A stretch of DNA of 64,000 bases, taken from NCBI GenBank assembly GCA_009917695.1, contig JAACJG010000009.1, positions 1 through 64,000 on the forward strand. Direction: 5' to 3'. Below are positions 8,815 to 17,897 of the stretch, one piece after another. Under the pieces are notes generated by a model. The model was given only the letters and a program-made list of their open reading frames with translations, searched no databases and was not told the origin of the DNA. Position 1 is the stretch's first letter; each line of letters starts with the position of its first letter. Position numbers and translations under genes: made by a program. The stretch is from Candidatus Rifleibacterium amylolyticum. Its GTDB lineage: Bacteria > Muiribacteriota > Ozemobacteria > Ozemobacterales > Ozemobacteraceae.

Positions 8815-9090
8815 TTAGTAGCGTGAAGGTCTGCGAGGGCGATCTTCGCGCGGCTTGGCTTCATTAACTTTGAGGCCACGGCCGTTGATTTCCTTGTTGT
8901 TCAGCTGAGCGATAGCATTCTGGGCTTCGCTTGCTTCTGGCATTTCTACGAAACCGAAGCCTTTGGATCTGTTGGTTTCGCGTTCAATGATAACATTGGC
9001 GCTAGTAACATCACCGTAGGGTCTGAAAAGTTCTTCAAGTTCGGCGTCACGAATGCTGTAAGGAAGGTTTCCAACGTAAATTTTCATCAC
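8815..9090 (-). CDS. Small RRM-type RNA-binding protein
   Basis: The 91 residues are one RNA-recognition motif plus a short Arg/Pro tail. RNP2 is K-I-Y-V-G-N-L near residue 3 and RNP1 is K-G-F-G-F-V-E-M near residue 43, with the aromatic residues that stack on RNA bases present. This is the size and plan of the bacterial/cyanobacterial Rbp type, which binds RNA as a single domain and is often cold-induced. It is monocistronic: its own promoter at 9187-9216, a leader of roughly 90 bases, a ribosome site AGGAG eight bases before the ATG, and a strong terminator. In the leader GTTCTCC can pair with GGAGAAC, which covers the ribosome site, so translation control is possible. Confidence 0.92.
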   Translation of the reverse strand: MMKIYVGNLPYSIRDAELEELFRPYGDVTSANVIIERETNRSKGFGFVEMPEASEAQNAIAQLNNKEINGRGLKVNEAKPREDRPRRPSRY

Positions 9091-9095
9091 AAATA

Positions 9096-9141
9096 GTTCT
9101 CCTAAGATATTTCACACTTACTCACCTCTATCCCGGAGAAC
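9096..9141 (-). promoter_or_regulatory. Possible ribosome-site-masking hairpin in the RRM leader
   Basis: On the minus-strand transcript GTTCTCC (9141-9135) is complementary over 7 bp to GGAGAAC (9102-9096), which contains the ribosome site. The loop is 32 bases. Two direct copies of TATCCCGG (9129-9136 and 9151-9158) also lie in the leader. The stem is short, so this is only suggestive. Confidence 0.3.
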
Positions 9142-9186
9142 CAAATGCAGTATCCCGGTCAATATCGTTCATAATTGCGTATAACT

Positions 9187-9216
9187 ATATTAGCACTTTT
9201 TGACCACAAAATACAA
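9187..9216 (-). promoter_or_regulatory. Sigma-70-type promoter of the RRM gene
   Basis: On the minus strand TTGTAT (9216-9211) and TAATAT (9192-9187) are separated by 18 bases. The predicted transcript would have a leader of about 90 bases. Confidence 0.5.
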
Positions 9217-9302
9217 GTTATTTTTTATGTTTTTTTTGGCCAGAAACGTCTCTATGAGATAATTGAAGAAATTCACATAAAAATATAGATAAAACAAGAA
9301 AT

Positions 9303-9343
9303 TAAAAAAAATACAGCGCCCTCGACCTTCGAGAGCGCTGTAT
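9303..9343 (-). terminator. Rho-independent terminator of the small secreted-protein gene
   Basis: The stem ATACAGCGC-C-CTCGA / TCGAG-A-GCGCTGTAT has one mismatch and is followed on the minus strand by eight T. It starts about 25 bases after the stop codon at 9369. Confidence 0.85.
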
Positions 9344-9368
9344 TCGGAAAATTCTACTGAATCAGCAA

Positions 9369-9782
9369 TTATTCTGCATCAGGAGCATCTTCGGTAGCTG
9401 CTTCTTCGGTAGTGGGTTCATCATTGATAACCATTTCAGATTCTTTCCATGATGATACTTTGAGAACATCGAGTTCTTCAGCATTGGCAGCTGCAACAAG
9501 TTCGCCTGTTACAGTGACGGTTTTGCCGGCAAGAGCTTCGAGTTCAGCACGTTTGGCAGCGTCAACAACTTCGAGCTTGAAGGTCTTTTCACCCATGTCA
9601 AGAACGATGGTCGATTCAGTCTGGCCAGCTTCAGTATCAGCCGGGGTGACTTCGAGAATGCCATTGAATTCTTCAGCGGCGACTGCTGGTGTAACAGCAG
9701 GTTCAACCACCGGAGCAGCATCCTGGGCGAAAGCAGAAACAGTAAGAAGAACACAGAACAGAGCGATCAACAAATTGCGCAT
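9369..9782 (-). CDS. Small secreted protein of unknown function
   Basis: The 137 residues have a clear signal peptide (residues 1-19, ending V-S-A-F-A). A short Ala/Pro/Val linker follows, then a compact beta-rich core of about 80 residues containing A-G-K-T-V-T-V-T-G-E-L, and an acidic Glu/Thr/Ala tail. The T-V-T-V-T-G strand resembles small OB-like extracytoplasmic proteins that modify or bind ligands, but no specific family can be named. The gene is monocistronic, with an AGGAGG ribosome site and its own terminator. It diverges from the P-type ATPase gene across 343 bases. Confidence 0.68.
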   Translation of the reverse strand: MRNLLIALFCVLLTVSAFAQDAAPVVEPAVTPAVAAEEFNGILEVTPADTEAGQTESTIVLDMGEKTFKLEVVDAAKRAELEALAGKTVTVTGELVAAANAEELDVLKVSSWKESEMVINDEPTTEEAATEDAPDAE

Positions 9783-10125
9783 TTTAATGCCTCCTACAGA
9801 ATTGTAAATAATTGTACCGACTCGGAAAGCCTTATCAGCACCAATATCTTGGGCGCAATTATACTACCGCTTTTGCAATGTACATATTCTGCTTTAACAA
9901 CGTAAAACCTGCCGATTGCCGCTTTGCAAGTTAAATTACCCGACAATCATCTTCGTGCTCAATCAATCATTGATTTTCAAAATGTTTCGACGTCTTTCAA
10001 CAGTGTACATATTTTTTCAGGCTTGCAACCGTCTGCCGGCAAAAGGTATATTTCCCAATAATTACCCACAATAGTAAAATCTCCAGCTTTTACATACCAG
10101 ATGCAACCACTACCGGAGGCCCACT
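9783..10125. other. Divergent control region, secreted protein / P-type ATPase
   Basis: No gene is visible here. The region must carry promoters for both flanking genes. TATAAT on the minus strand near 9860 is a good -10 without an obvious -35. On the plus strand TTGCAA-18-TATATT is at 10023-10052. TGTACATATT occurs twice, near 9876 and near 10004, in the same orientation, and could be a protein-binding repeat. Confidence 0.35.
10023..10052 (+). promoter_or_regulatory. Candidate promoter of the P-type ATPase gene
   Basis: TTGCAA and TATATT are separated by 18 bases and lie 74 bases before the ATG. The ribosome site is GGAGG, seven bases before the ATG. Confidence 0.42.
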
Positions 10126-12810
10126 ATGGAAAAAATCAAGTCAGCCATGCAGTTGGACTGGTCGACAGACACTGCTCAAGGCGCATTAACGGCTTACGAG
10201 ACTTCGAAAGAAGGCCTCAGCTCAGGCGAAGCAGGCAAGCGTTTCGCCAGCTTCGGCAACAATGAGATTGCCAAAGGTAAGCCGACGCCCTGGTATCTGC
10301 TTCTGGCTCGACAATTCGCCAATCCGCTTATTTACATTCTGCTGGCCGCTGCGATAGTCACCATTCTGATGCAACATTACAACGATGTAATAATTATCTT
10401 TGCCGTGCTTATCATTAATGCAGCCATTGGCTTTTATCAGGAACGCAAGGCCGAGCGTGCGATAAACAATATCAAGGGCATGAGTGCGCCGCAATGCCGG
10501 GTCAGAAGAGATGGCAAGGTGGCAGAAATTGCTGCTCTTGAAGTAGTTCCCGGCGACATAATACTGCTCGAAGAGGGCGACAAAATACCTGCCGACGCCA
10601 GAATCATTTCTGAAAGCCGATTGCAGGTGGAAGAAGCAATCTTTACCGGCGAGTCAATTGCGGCCAATAAAACTGCCGAACAACAGACAAAATCATCGGT
10701 GCTGGCTGATCGCCACAATATGCTCTACAGCGGCACTCATGTCACCGCCGGTCGGGGCGAAGCCGTGGTCACTGGAACCGGTATGAACACAGAACTTGGT
10801 AAAATTGCCGGACTGGTTCAAACTGCCGATGAGATACTCACGCCACTGCAAAAGTCGATTGAGACCTTCAGTCATATGGTTATCAAGGTTGTTCTCGGCA
10901 TTTGCAGTATCATTTTCATTTCCAGTTATGTTGTCTGGAAGCAGCCATTCGATGAAGTGCTGCTCAACGCGATAGCAATCGCCGTATCGGCCATTCCAGA
11001 AGGGTTGCCGGTTATAATCACGCTTGTGCTTGCCGTCGGCGTACGTCGCATGGCTCGCCACAAGGCGCTGGTGCGAAAACTTCCAACAGTAGAAACTCTT
11101 GGCTCGGCAACTGTCATCTGCACCGACAAAACCGGCACTTTGACGCGCAATCAGATGGTTGTTACCCGAGTATTCAGCGAAGGCCACAATTTTGAGATTA
11201 CTGGCGAAGGTTACTCATGCGATGGCGAGATAAAAGCTGCAACAGACAACAGCCAGAGCTCTCTTGACAAGCTCATGCAGATTGCGGTCTTGTGCAACAA
11301 TGCCACCCTGACCTATGAAAACAGCAGCTGGCAGATGGTTGGTGATGCAACCGAAGGCGCGCTGATGGCGCTGGCCGGCAAGCGTGCCAAAGAGAATCTC
11401 GAGCTGCGTAAAAAAATTGAACGACTCGCAGAATTGCCGTTTGACAGCCGTATCAAATACATGGTCACGGTTGACAAACTCGACAATGAAGTGGCAGCTC
11501 ACATGAAAGGCTCACTCGAAGCCGTTCTTGAGCGTTGCACTCATGTCCGTGAAAACGGCGGTGTGCGCCCGATAACGGCGGATGATCGCAATAAATTCGA
11601 ACAGCTCAATCTCGAATACGCAACAGCCGCTTTGAGAATAATCGGACTGGCTTATCGAAATCTCGAGAGCAGCACAGACCCGCTGAAGTATGTCGAAGAA
11701 GAGCAGTCAGAATACATTTTCACCGGAATGGTCGGAATTATCGACCTGCCCCGCCCTGAAGCAGTCGAAGCGGTCAGCAGATGCCGCAAAGCCGGCATAA
11801 AAGTCGTAATGATCACCGGCGATCATGCCGCGACCGCCCTGGCTATCGGCAAACAAACCGGAATCTATGACGAAGGCATGAAAACGCTGACTGGTGCGGA
11901 ACTTGCTGCCATGAGTGACGATGACCTCAGAAACATAGTTCTTGATGTCGCTATTTACGCGCGAACCTCGCCAGAAGACAAGATGCGCATCATTCAGGCT
12001 TTACAGTCGCATCGGCACGTGGTCAGCATGACCGGAGACGGCGTCAACGACGCCCCTGCCCTGACCCGCGCCGACATCGGTGTCGCTATGGGCCGAACCG
12101 GCACCGACGTTGCCCGCGAGGCCGCCGGCATGGTTCTCGTCGATGACAATTTTGCTTCAATAGTTGCTGCGGTCGAAGAAGGCCGCATAATCTTCAACAA
12201 TCTGCGCAAAGCCATTGGCTTTCTGGTTTCGACCAATATCGGCGAAGTGCTTATATTCCTGGTCTCATCGCTGCTCGGACTGCCGGCGCCTCTACGGGCT
12301 GTGCAGATACTCTGGGTCAATCTGGTGACAGACGGTACAACTTCAGTTGCGCTCGGCGTTGATCCGGCAGAAGGCGATGAAATGCAGAAAAAGCCACGCC
12401 ACCCCGATGATTCACTGCTGTCCCGTGCGATGCGCTGGCAGGTCGCAGTCGTGTCGCTTCTGATGTGTGTCGGCACTCTTGCCGCTTATCGACTCGGCGC
12501 TGGCATAAACTCTGACGACCCCAGACTGGCTGTCAGCATGGCATTCTGCACAGTTGTATTCTTTCAGCTGTTCAACATTTTCAACTGCCGCAGTTTCGAA
12601 AAATCGCTGCTGACAGTCGGAATTTTCGGCAACATGACTTTGGTCGGCTCGGTCATTCTCGCATTCTGTCTACAGATGGCAGCTATATATGTGCCATTCA
12701 TGCAGAATCTTTTCGGTGTCGTCGGGCTAACGGCAAACCAGCTGCTGACATGTGCCGGCATAGCGTTTACAGTAATTCCGGCAGTAGAAGTCGTCAAAAA
12801 AGTGACGTAA
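10126..12810 (+). CDS. Calcium-type P-type ATPase (P2A-like cation pump)
   Basis: The 894-residue protein has the full plan of a type II P-ATPase. It starts with an N-terminal cation-ATPase domain and two membrane pairs, with T-G-E-S (actuator) near residue 174. P-E-G-L-P starts at residue 291 in TM4, and D-K-T-G-T-L-T has the phosphorylated Asp at 334. T-G-D-G-V-N-D-A-P starts at 636, and the C-terminal membrane domain follows. The calcium-site residues of SERCA pumps are kept: Glu in P-E-G-L-P, N-I-G-E in TM5 and N-L-V-T-D-G in TM6 (from about 732). It should therefore export Ca2+ (possibly Mn2+ or Na+) from the cytoplasm at the cost of ATP. It is a single gene; its stop is directly followed by the MITE-like element at 12813. 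Confidence 0.93.
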   Translation: MEKIKSAMQLDWSTDTAQGALTAYETSKEGLSSGEAGKRFASFGNNEIAKGKPTPWYLLLARQFANPLIYILLAAAIVTILMQHYNDVIIIFAVLIINAAIGFYQERKAERAINNIKGMSAPQCRVRRDGKVAEIAALEVVPGDIILLEEGDKIPADARIISESRLQVEEAIFTGESIAANKTAEQQTKSSVLADRHNMLYSGTHVTAGRGEAVVTGTGMNTELGKIAGLVQTADEILTPLQKSIETFSHMVIKVVLGICSIIFISSYVVWKQPFDEVLLNAIAIAVSAIPEGLPVIITLVLAVGVRRMARHKALVRKLPTVETLGSATVICTDKTGTLTRNQMVVTRVFSEGHNFEITGEGYSCDGEIKAATDNSQSSLDKLMQIAVLCNNATLTYENSSWQMVGDATEGALMALAGKRAKENLELRKKIERLAELPFDSRIKYMVTVDKLDNEVAAHMKGSLEAVLERCTHVRENGGVRPITADDRNKFEQLNLEYATAALRIIGLAYRNLESSTDPLKYVEEEQSEYIFTGMVGIIDLPRPEAVEAVSRCRKAGIKVVMITGDHAATALAIGKQTGIYDEGMKTLTGAELAAMSDDDLRNIVLDVAIYARTSPEDKMRIIQALQSHRHVVSMTGDGVNDAPALTRADIGVAMGRTGTDVAREAAGMVLVDDNFASIVAAVEEGRIIFNNLRKAIGFLVSTNIGEVLIFLVSSLLGLPAPLRAVQILWVNLVTDGTTSVALGVDPAEGDEMQKKPRHPDDSLLSRAMRWQVAVVSLLMCVGTLAAYRLGAGINSDDPRLAVSMAFCTVVFFQLFNIFNCRSFEKSLLTVGIFGNMTLVGSVILAFCLQMAAIYVPFMQNLFGVVGLTANQLLTCAGIAFTVIPAVEVVKKVT

Positions 12811-12812
12811 AC

Positions 12813-12964
12813 TTGTCCTCTGTCACATTTGAGTTCAAGGTTTACCGTCATTGCGAGGAGGGCGTCAGCCCTACGAAGCAATCCCATTGTCAGAGAGATT
12901 GCTTCGTCGCTACGCTCCTCGCAATGACTATTTTAAACACATATTCAAATGTGACAGACGGCTA
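12813..12964. mobile_element. MITE-like element 1 with IS630-like termini
   Basis: About 152 bp lie between the ATPase gene and a pseudopilin gene. The ends are inverted copies: left TTGTCCTCTGTCACATTTGA, right (reverse complement) TAGCCGTCTGTCACATTTGA. Inside lie the arms GTCATTGCGAGGAG...GAAGCAATC and GATTGCTTCGTCG...CTCCTCGCAATGAC, which fold into a long hairpin. There is no coding capacity. The right boundary TA supplies the first two bases of the TAG stop codon of the neighbouring pseudopilin gene. The left TA is mutated to TT. Confidence 0.7.
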
Positions 12965-14476
12965 ATTGCCGGTGAAGCTTTCCTGTTTGATGCGTTTGGC
13001 TTCATCGATCTCTGATTTGTTGTCGATGGCCATTTCTTTGAGCTTTAGTGTTTCTTTTTTGCTTTCGGCCAGACTTTTGAGCTGCTTGGCGCCTTCGTAA
13101 GCCTTGATGGCGTTCTCGTCTTCGCTGCTTGAGTCCATCCAGTCGAGGCTACAGGCATTATATTGCTGCCTGATGAAAGCCTGGTCTCTAATTTCGCGTT
13201 GAACAAGCGCTTCGAATTCATCACTGCCCTCAGGAGCGACAGCCGAAGTTCTGAATTCATCGCGAATTTCTTGTTCGGTACGGTTGAAGGCATCGATCAT
13301 TTTTTTGACATTGTTGGCTTCGGCTTCGGCCTTTTCTTCGTCCGACATTCCTGCCATGGCCTTGTCAATCTGGCGGTCGGTCAATTTCATCTCATAGGCT
13401 CGCTTCTGAAGAGCAGCCTGGCGTTTTATCTCTGGGTCTGTACTGTTGGCGTCAAGAATAGTAGTTCCCGCGTATGATTTCCCGTAAAACTGCGATTCGA
13501 GATTGCCTATCTTGTTGTTGATGCGGGTGAGAACGCCATCAACCTGGTCGGACGGACGGGTTTTGGTTTCTTTGTCGGGTAACGGTCCTTCATCCGGGCA
13601 TCTGATTTTGCCAAGGTCTTCGCGCATCTGTTTAACATCAGCACCTTCATCATTGGACCACCAGCCGATCTGCCACCATCTTTTACCGGTATCAACGTCT
13701 TTGATGCGATCATCAAGCTCAGAGAGATTTTTTTTGGCCTCTTCGATAGCGCCTTCCTGAGTTTCAAGAAGGTCGGCAAGCTGCTCTTCGGTAAGGTTGG
13801 CCAGCGACTGCGCGTTCAATTCTTCGTTAAAAAAGCTGCTGTCAGTTGGTTTGTCGAGCTCTTCGGCAACCTCACTGGCTATGGTCAGCACTTCTTCGCG
13901 TTCTTTGTTGGCCAGCGTATAAAATTCGTCGCGGATAACAGCGGAAGTATGCTGCGAAAATCTTTCTTCGCTGCCTGTTCCCGGGGCTTTTGCCATCAGG
14001 TCGAGAGAGATATCGACGCGGGCTTCGAGATAGGCTTCGTTTTCCTGTTGCGCCTCGGTCAGTTCCTTACAACTCACCCTGATGTTATCAACATTAGTTG
14101 AGAGTGTTTTCTGATAACTGCCGGCAACCTGGCGGCGCAGGATAGGTTTGGCAAAAACATATCTGACTTCTTCGATTTTGTCGGCCGAAAGCTTGGTGTT
14201 ATCGTTTTTATCGACGACATAGCGTTTGAATTCAAGTGTCAGCGGGTCGGCAGTCGATTTGAAGGTTTCGGCTTTGGCGGCTTTCATATCGGCTTTGAAC
14301 TGAGTCAGAATACGTTGCGCATCCATCTGTAGAATCTGGCGCGTGGTAGTGCGCGAAATATGGCGGCGGGCGTAGCTCCAGATGTTCATGGCAGCACCAA
14401 GAACCATGGCAGCCAGAACCGTAGCGACCATAAGTTCTACCAGCGTTATGCCAGATCTTCTGAATTCTTTCATCAT
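12962..14476 (-). CDS. Pseudopilin with a 430-residue C-terminal extension (GspJ/PulJ-like N-terminus)
   Basis: The 504-residue protein has a type IV prepilin N-terminus: a short basic leader, then G-I-T-L-V-E-L-M-V-A with Glu at position +5 after the cleavage glycine, and a hydrophobic helix. This is processed by prepilin peptidase and methylated in the families known. After about 170 residues resembling minor pseudopilins, the protein goes on as a highly charged, probably coiled-coil region (Glu/Lys/Asp-rich, residues about 200-500), unlike ordinary GspJ (about 200 residues). It follows the GspI-like gene after 16 bases with an AGGAGG ribosome site. Its TAG stop is formed at the boundary of MITE-like element 1, so the present C-terminus could be altered from the original. 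Confidence 0.75.
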   Translation of the reverse strand: MMKEFRRSGITLVELMVATVLAAMVLGAAMNIWSYARRHISRTTTRQILQMDAQRILTQFKADMKAAKAETFKSTADPLTLEFKRYVVDKNDNTKLSADKIEEVRYVFAKPILRRQVAGSYQKTLSTNVDNIRVSCKELTEAQQENEAYLEARVDISLDLMAKAPGTGSEERFSQHTSAVIRDEFYTLANKEREEVLTIASEVAEELDKPTDSSFFNEELNAQSLANLTEEQLADLLETQEGAIEEAKKNLSELDDRIKDVDTGKRWWQIGWWSNDEGADVKQMREDLGKIRCPDEGPLPDKETKTRPSDQVDGVLTRINNKIGNLESQFYGKSYAGTTILDANSTDPEIKRQAALQKRAYEMKLTDRQIDKAMAGMSDEEKAEAEANNVKKMIDAFNRTEQEIRDEFRTSAVAPEGSDEFEALVQREIRDQAFIRQQYNACSLDWMDSSSEDENAIKAYEGAKQLKSLAESKKETLKLKEMAIDNKSEIDEAKRIKQESFTGN

Positions 14477-14492
14477 AGCCTCCTGGTGCCGC

Positions 14493-14966
14493 TCAGAACC
14501 TTGTTTCCGGATTAAAAATCAAGGCAAAATCTCGCAAACTGCGCTCGGGCTCAGATGTTGCGTCGCGATTTCCCCGCTCGCGCCAGAATATCTCGGCTTT
14601 GAATGAAATTTCTACCAGCTGGCCAAAATCGTTTTTTGAGGCCTGCATGGTCGCTTCAAGCCAGAATTCCTTGTCTTTTTTCATTTCTTCGATGCTGGCG
14701 AGAGTGTCGGGGTAGAATTCAACCGGCACAGCTACCGGCTCGCCGCCCTGCAACTGGTCGTAGTTCTGCTGGTAGCGCGAGAACGGCACATGCTTGACTT
14801 CTTCGAGGAACTTGGTCAGCAGCCCGGAAGCCTTGGCATAGTTGCCAACCTTCACCGTAGAAACAGCATTTGTACTGACCATGTTTACCAGCGGAATGAA
14901 CGCGATAACAATTATCGCTACGGCAACCAGCACTTCAAGCAAAGACCAGCCTCTGGATCGTTTCAT
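14493..14966 (-). CDS. Minor pseudopilin, PilV/GspI-like
   Basis: The 157 residues begin with a prepilin signature: R-G-W-S-L-L-E-V-L-V-A-V-A-I, with Glu five positions after the Gly, then the usual hydrophobic alpha-1 helix to about residue 30. The C-terminal part is a short globular domain without a recognisable specific fold. Minor pseudopilins of this size prime assembly of type II secretion or type IV pilus fibres in the inner membrane. The start codon overlaps the stop of the 961-residue gene by one base (TGATG), so the two are translationally coupled. Confidence 0.8.
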   Translation of the reverse strand: MKRSRGWSLLEVLVAVAIIVIAFIPLVNMVSTNAVSTVKVGNYAKASGLLTKFLEEVKHVPFSRYQQNYDQLQGGEPVAVPVEFYPDTLASIEEMKKDKEFWLEATMQASKNDFGQLVEISFKAEIFWRERGNRDATSEPERSLRDFALIFNPETRF

Positions 14967-17851
14967 CAGTCTACCTTCCAGGCGTTCCAGCGCGGCGACA
15001 GCGCGAGATAATAGCGACGCGGGTCGTATTTGCCGCTCTGCGGATGCAGGCTGCCAAGTGATGCTCTGACCTTCGAAGCTGAATAATCGACCATCACTTC
15101 ACCGCGCATGCGATGCTTGGCGAATTCGTTGGTTACCCAGTTGCCAACAATATTGAGGCGGGTGTTAGAGCCGAGATAGATGCAGCGATGCGTATAAACA
15201 GAGCCTTCGATCGTAAAGTCGCCTTCGTCGGTCATGATCAGGCCGCCGTTGCGCACAACCAGACTGAAAACCGTCTGCTTTTCGGGTTCTTCGACATACT
15301 TGATGTTACAACCCAGGCTGACGTTGCCGGAGACTACGATCATGCCCTTGCCGGTGACATAGAATGTGTCGCCTTCAGGCGCCTTGAACGAATTGTTGTC
15401 AGCGCCAAGCGAGCCGGCGATGAAGGTTACACCATTGAGCTGCAGCGCCTTTTTACCATCTATAGTGATCATGCGATTCGGCAGATCTTTGATGAAGTTT
15501 TCGGCGCTGGCATAGTAGTAATTCGACTTTTTGGCGAACTGCTCAGGTGAATAGAAGTTTGCCGGCATGTTAATCATATCGCCCGGGTCATACATGGTAT
15601 AAGAAACGTCCGCGGTCATGTCTTCGGCATCGTAAGCCTTCATGAACCACATATTGTAATCATATTTGTTGATGATCTGGTCGGTGAACCAGTATGGCAC
15701 CGGAACCGGCGGGACAAAACACCAGGGCGGCGGGAAAGGCAGCAGCGGCAGGCGGTCCTGCGCAAACAGGCCGACAATAGTCACATGCCACTGTTTGTAG
15801 CGCTTTGCCACCATCCCCTCGATATCGCGCGAAAGCGTGGGATACCAGGTATTGAGACCGAACAGATGTGTTTTATTATCTGACCAGCCGAGAGTCGGCA
15901 GGCAGTAGTAGCTGTTGCGGGTGCCCATCCAGGGCAGCTTCATGCGTGCAAAAGCGTCTACGATCGGGGTAGAACCAAAAGCGACAGCACCTTTGGTAAG
16001 ATCGGTAAGTGAATTGCCGAAAGCTCTGAACGCTACGCTGATACCGAATGTAATGATGTTTGAACTGAGCTTTTCAGGATCAGGCAGAAAGTTGATACTT
16101 TCGGCTTTTTTCTTGAGAAAGTCTTCATGCGACATCTTGTGGGGATCCTGTGTCCACCACTTATAGGAATCGTTGCGGGCCTCGAGGGCACTGCCCTTAT
16201 AGGCATTGCGATGCTCGATGTATTTTGGGTCCTTATGCAGCAATTTGGCTTTGGGTGCGACATCGGAGGTCATCTGAAAGCCATGATTGAAGGCTCCGCG
16301 CGAGAATTTAAGCTCTTTTGGCAGCGGACTGCCCTTTTTACTCTTGACGTTCTTCGAGTTGACCGTCACGTCGAGGTTATAAGAAGCCTTTGAAACGACC
16401 ATGTTCTTGGTGCGGCCCAGCATAAGCAGCGCATCGGCACCGGCCGCCATATTGAGCGCCTTATCGGCAAAACCGCCTTCAGAAAGCTTGGGGCCATCAT
16501 AATGCCCGACCAGCGCGGTATTGATTACCAGCGGTGTGCCGGGAGTTCCGGCATCAACGAAGTCATCAGGCTTGTAGTTAACTCTGATCTGGCCGGGGTG
16601 TTCCTTGCGGGCTTCGCGCGTTTCTTTATTCATGATGCGCTTGGCGCTGTTATTCACATAGAACTGGCCGCCATGATCGTTAAAATTGAAGCGGTCGTTG
16701 TTTATATTCGCGCAGAAAAAGCTGTAAAGCGGCGCCATTGGCTGAATGTCTGAAACCTTGAAATCTTTGGTCGCCTCGATACGGCGTTCAGAAAAAGTCT
16801 CATCGGTAAAGTTGATTCGGGCAACTGAAGTCACCTTGAGCGTTCCATATTTTTCGACATGGCGAGAATAGTCTTCGGGCACTTTTACGCCACCCGGCCA
16901 GAGCTCTTCTTTGCGCATGAAAAAGTCTTTGTCGAACATGACCCGGATCGGATAAAGGTTCGGCTTGTTGAGCAGCCCGTGGAAAAGCGCGCGCAAAAGC
17001 TTGTCGAGAATAAAGAAGTCTTTCAGCCCAATACCGTCGGCGCAGTTCATGGCATCTGCCAGCTGAGTATCCTTGGTGAGGGGCTTGAGGGCGAGATCGA
17101 CAACAGCTGCCGGGTCGATGGTCGCCAGAGTGATATCTGCCTTGATAATCGGAATATGAACCTTGATCGGAATAGTAAAATTAAAAAGCGACAGCCATTC
17201 CGGAAATTCTCCGACAAAGGCTGCCCTGCCCTTGTTTTCAAGAAAGTCTACGATGTCTTTGCGTGCGGTAAATTCGCAGTCAACGCCGGGAACTTCGTAG
17301 TTTCCCGAAGGAAGTGCTTTGGGAGTAACGCGGTAAGCGCTTTCGATCTCAAAAGTGACCTTTACATCATAGTCTTTGATCTTGTCGCCGCCGGCAAACT
17401 TGATCAGATCGTCGACCCAGTCTTCACCTTCGGCTTTGAGGCGAAGGTCAGCGAGAGAGTATTCAACCTTGTTGGGAAAGCCTTCTGCTTCCATGACTGA
17501 GACGTCAAGCTCATCGTCTGCGCCAAGCTCAGCAGCGGCATCGTTGACGTTTCCGCTCTTTACCGGCAACGGATAACGCAACATTATGGCAAAACTTTTC
17601 TGGGTGGCTGTCTGCATAAACGATGAATCATCGTTCATGGCGCGACTCATCATGTGCATGCCGCGCATAATGCCGGTTTCAGCAAGCGAAGCAGCCTGGT
17701 CGCCGCCCAATGCCCTCTTTGACTGGCGCGTGCGCTCTACGGTCGATGAGCCAAAATAAAGCGAAACCGCAAAGATAACGCCAAGTATGGCCACGACCAC
17801 TGCCAGAACATTACCCCTGCGGGCTCTGCCAACCAGTTTTTCCATTTTCAT
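14966..17851 (-). CDS. Very large PilX/GspK-like pilus-associated protein
   Basis: The 961-residue protein starts with a basic stretch, R-R-G-N-V-L-A-V-V-V-A-I-L-G-V, and a hydrophobic helix, then S-K-R-A-L-G-G-D-Q-A-A-S-L-A-E-T-G. The last pattern (A-x-x-x-A-E-[ST]-G after the membrane helix) is typical of PilX and GspK proteins. Known members have 200-350 residues, so this one carries some 600 extra residues. These include a tract of aromatic residues and prolines near 715-735 and a C-terminal region resembling a beta-helix (G-T-x-Y-V-T-G-K-G-M-I-V-V-S-G-N-V). Such right-handed-helix patterns suggest a surface-exposed adhesive part, but that is inference. It lies second in the operon, 46 bases after the TPR gene. 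Confidence 0.68.
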   Translation of the reverse strand: MKMEKLVGRARRGNVLAVVVAILGVIFAVSLYFGSSTVERTRQSKRALGGDQAASLAETGIMRGMHMMSRAMNDDSSFMQTATQKSFAIMLRYPLPVKSGNVNDAAAELGADDELDVSVMEAEGFPNKVEYSLADLRLKAEGEDWVDDLIKFAGGDKIKDYDVKVTFEIESAYRVTPKALPSGNYEVPGVDCEFTARKDIVDFLENKGRAAFVGEFPEWLSLFNFTIPIKVHIPIIKADITLATIDPAAVVDLALKPLTKDTQLADAMNCADGIGLKDFFILDKLLRALFHGLLNKPNLYPIRVMFDKDFFMRKEELWPGGVKVPEDYSRHVEKYGTLKVTSVARINFTDETFSERRIEATKDFKVSDIQPMAPLYSFFCANINNDRFNFNDHGGQFYVNNSAKRIMNKETREARKEHPGQIRVNYKPDDFVDAGTPGTPLVINTALVGHYDGPKLSEGGFADKALNMAAGADALLMLGRTKNMVVSKASYNLDVTVNSKNVKSKKGSPLPKELKFSRGAFNHGFQMTSDVAPKAKLLHKDPKYIEHRNAYKGSALEARNDSYKWWTQDPHKMSHEDFLKKKAESINFLPDPEKLSSNIITFGISVAFRAFGNSLTDLTKGAVAFGSTPIVDAFARMKLPWMGTRNSYYCLPTLGWSDNKTHLFGLNTWYPTLSRDIEGMVAKRYKQWHVTIVGLFAQDRLPLLPFPPPWCFVPPVPVPYWFTDQIINKYDYNMWFMKAYDAEDMTADVSYTMYDPGDMINMPANFYSPEQFAKKSNYYYASAENFIKDLPNRMITIDGKKALQLNGVTFIAGSLGADNNSFKAPEGDTFYVTGKGMIVVSGNVSLGCNIKYVEEPEKQTVFSLVVRNGGLIMTDEGDFTIEGSVYTHRCIYLGSNTRLNIVGNWVTNEFAKHRMRGEVMVDYSASKVRASLGSLHPQSGKYDPRRYYLALSPRWNAWKVD

Positions 17852-17897
17852 AGTTCACCTCTCTGACTTTGAGAGAAAGTCTTCATAATGTATACGA

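Noticed and set aside
12813-12964. CRISPR-like or attachment-site interpretation of the repeated sequences
   Set aside because: The copies are dispersed, have inverted termini and TA boundaries, and are not spaced as an array; no integrase is nearby.
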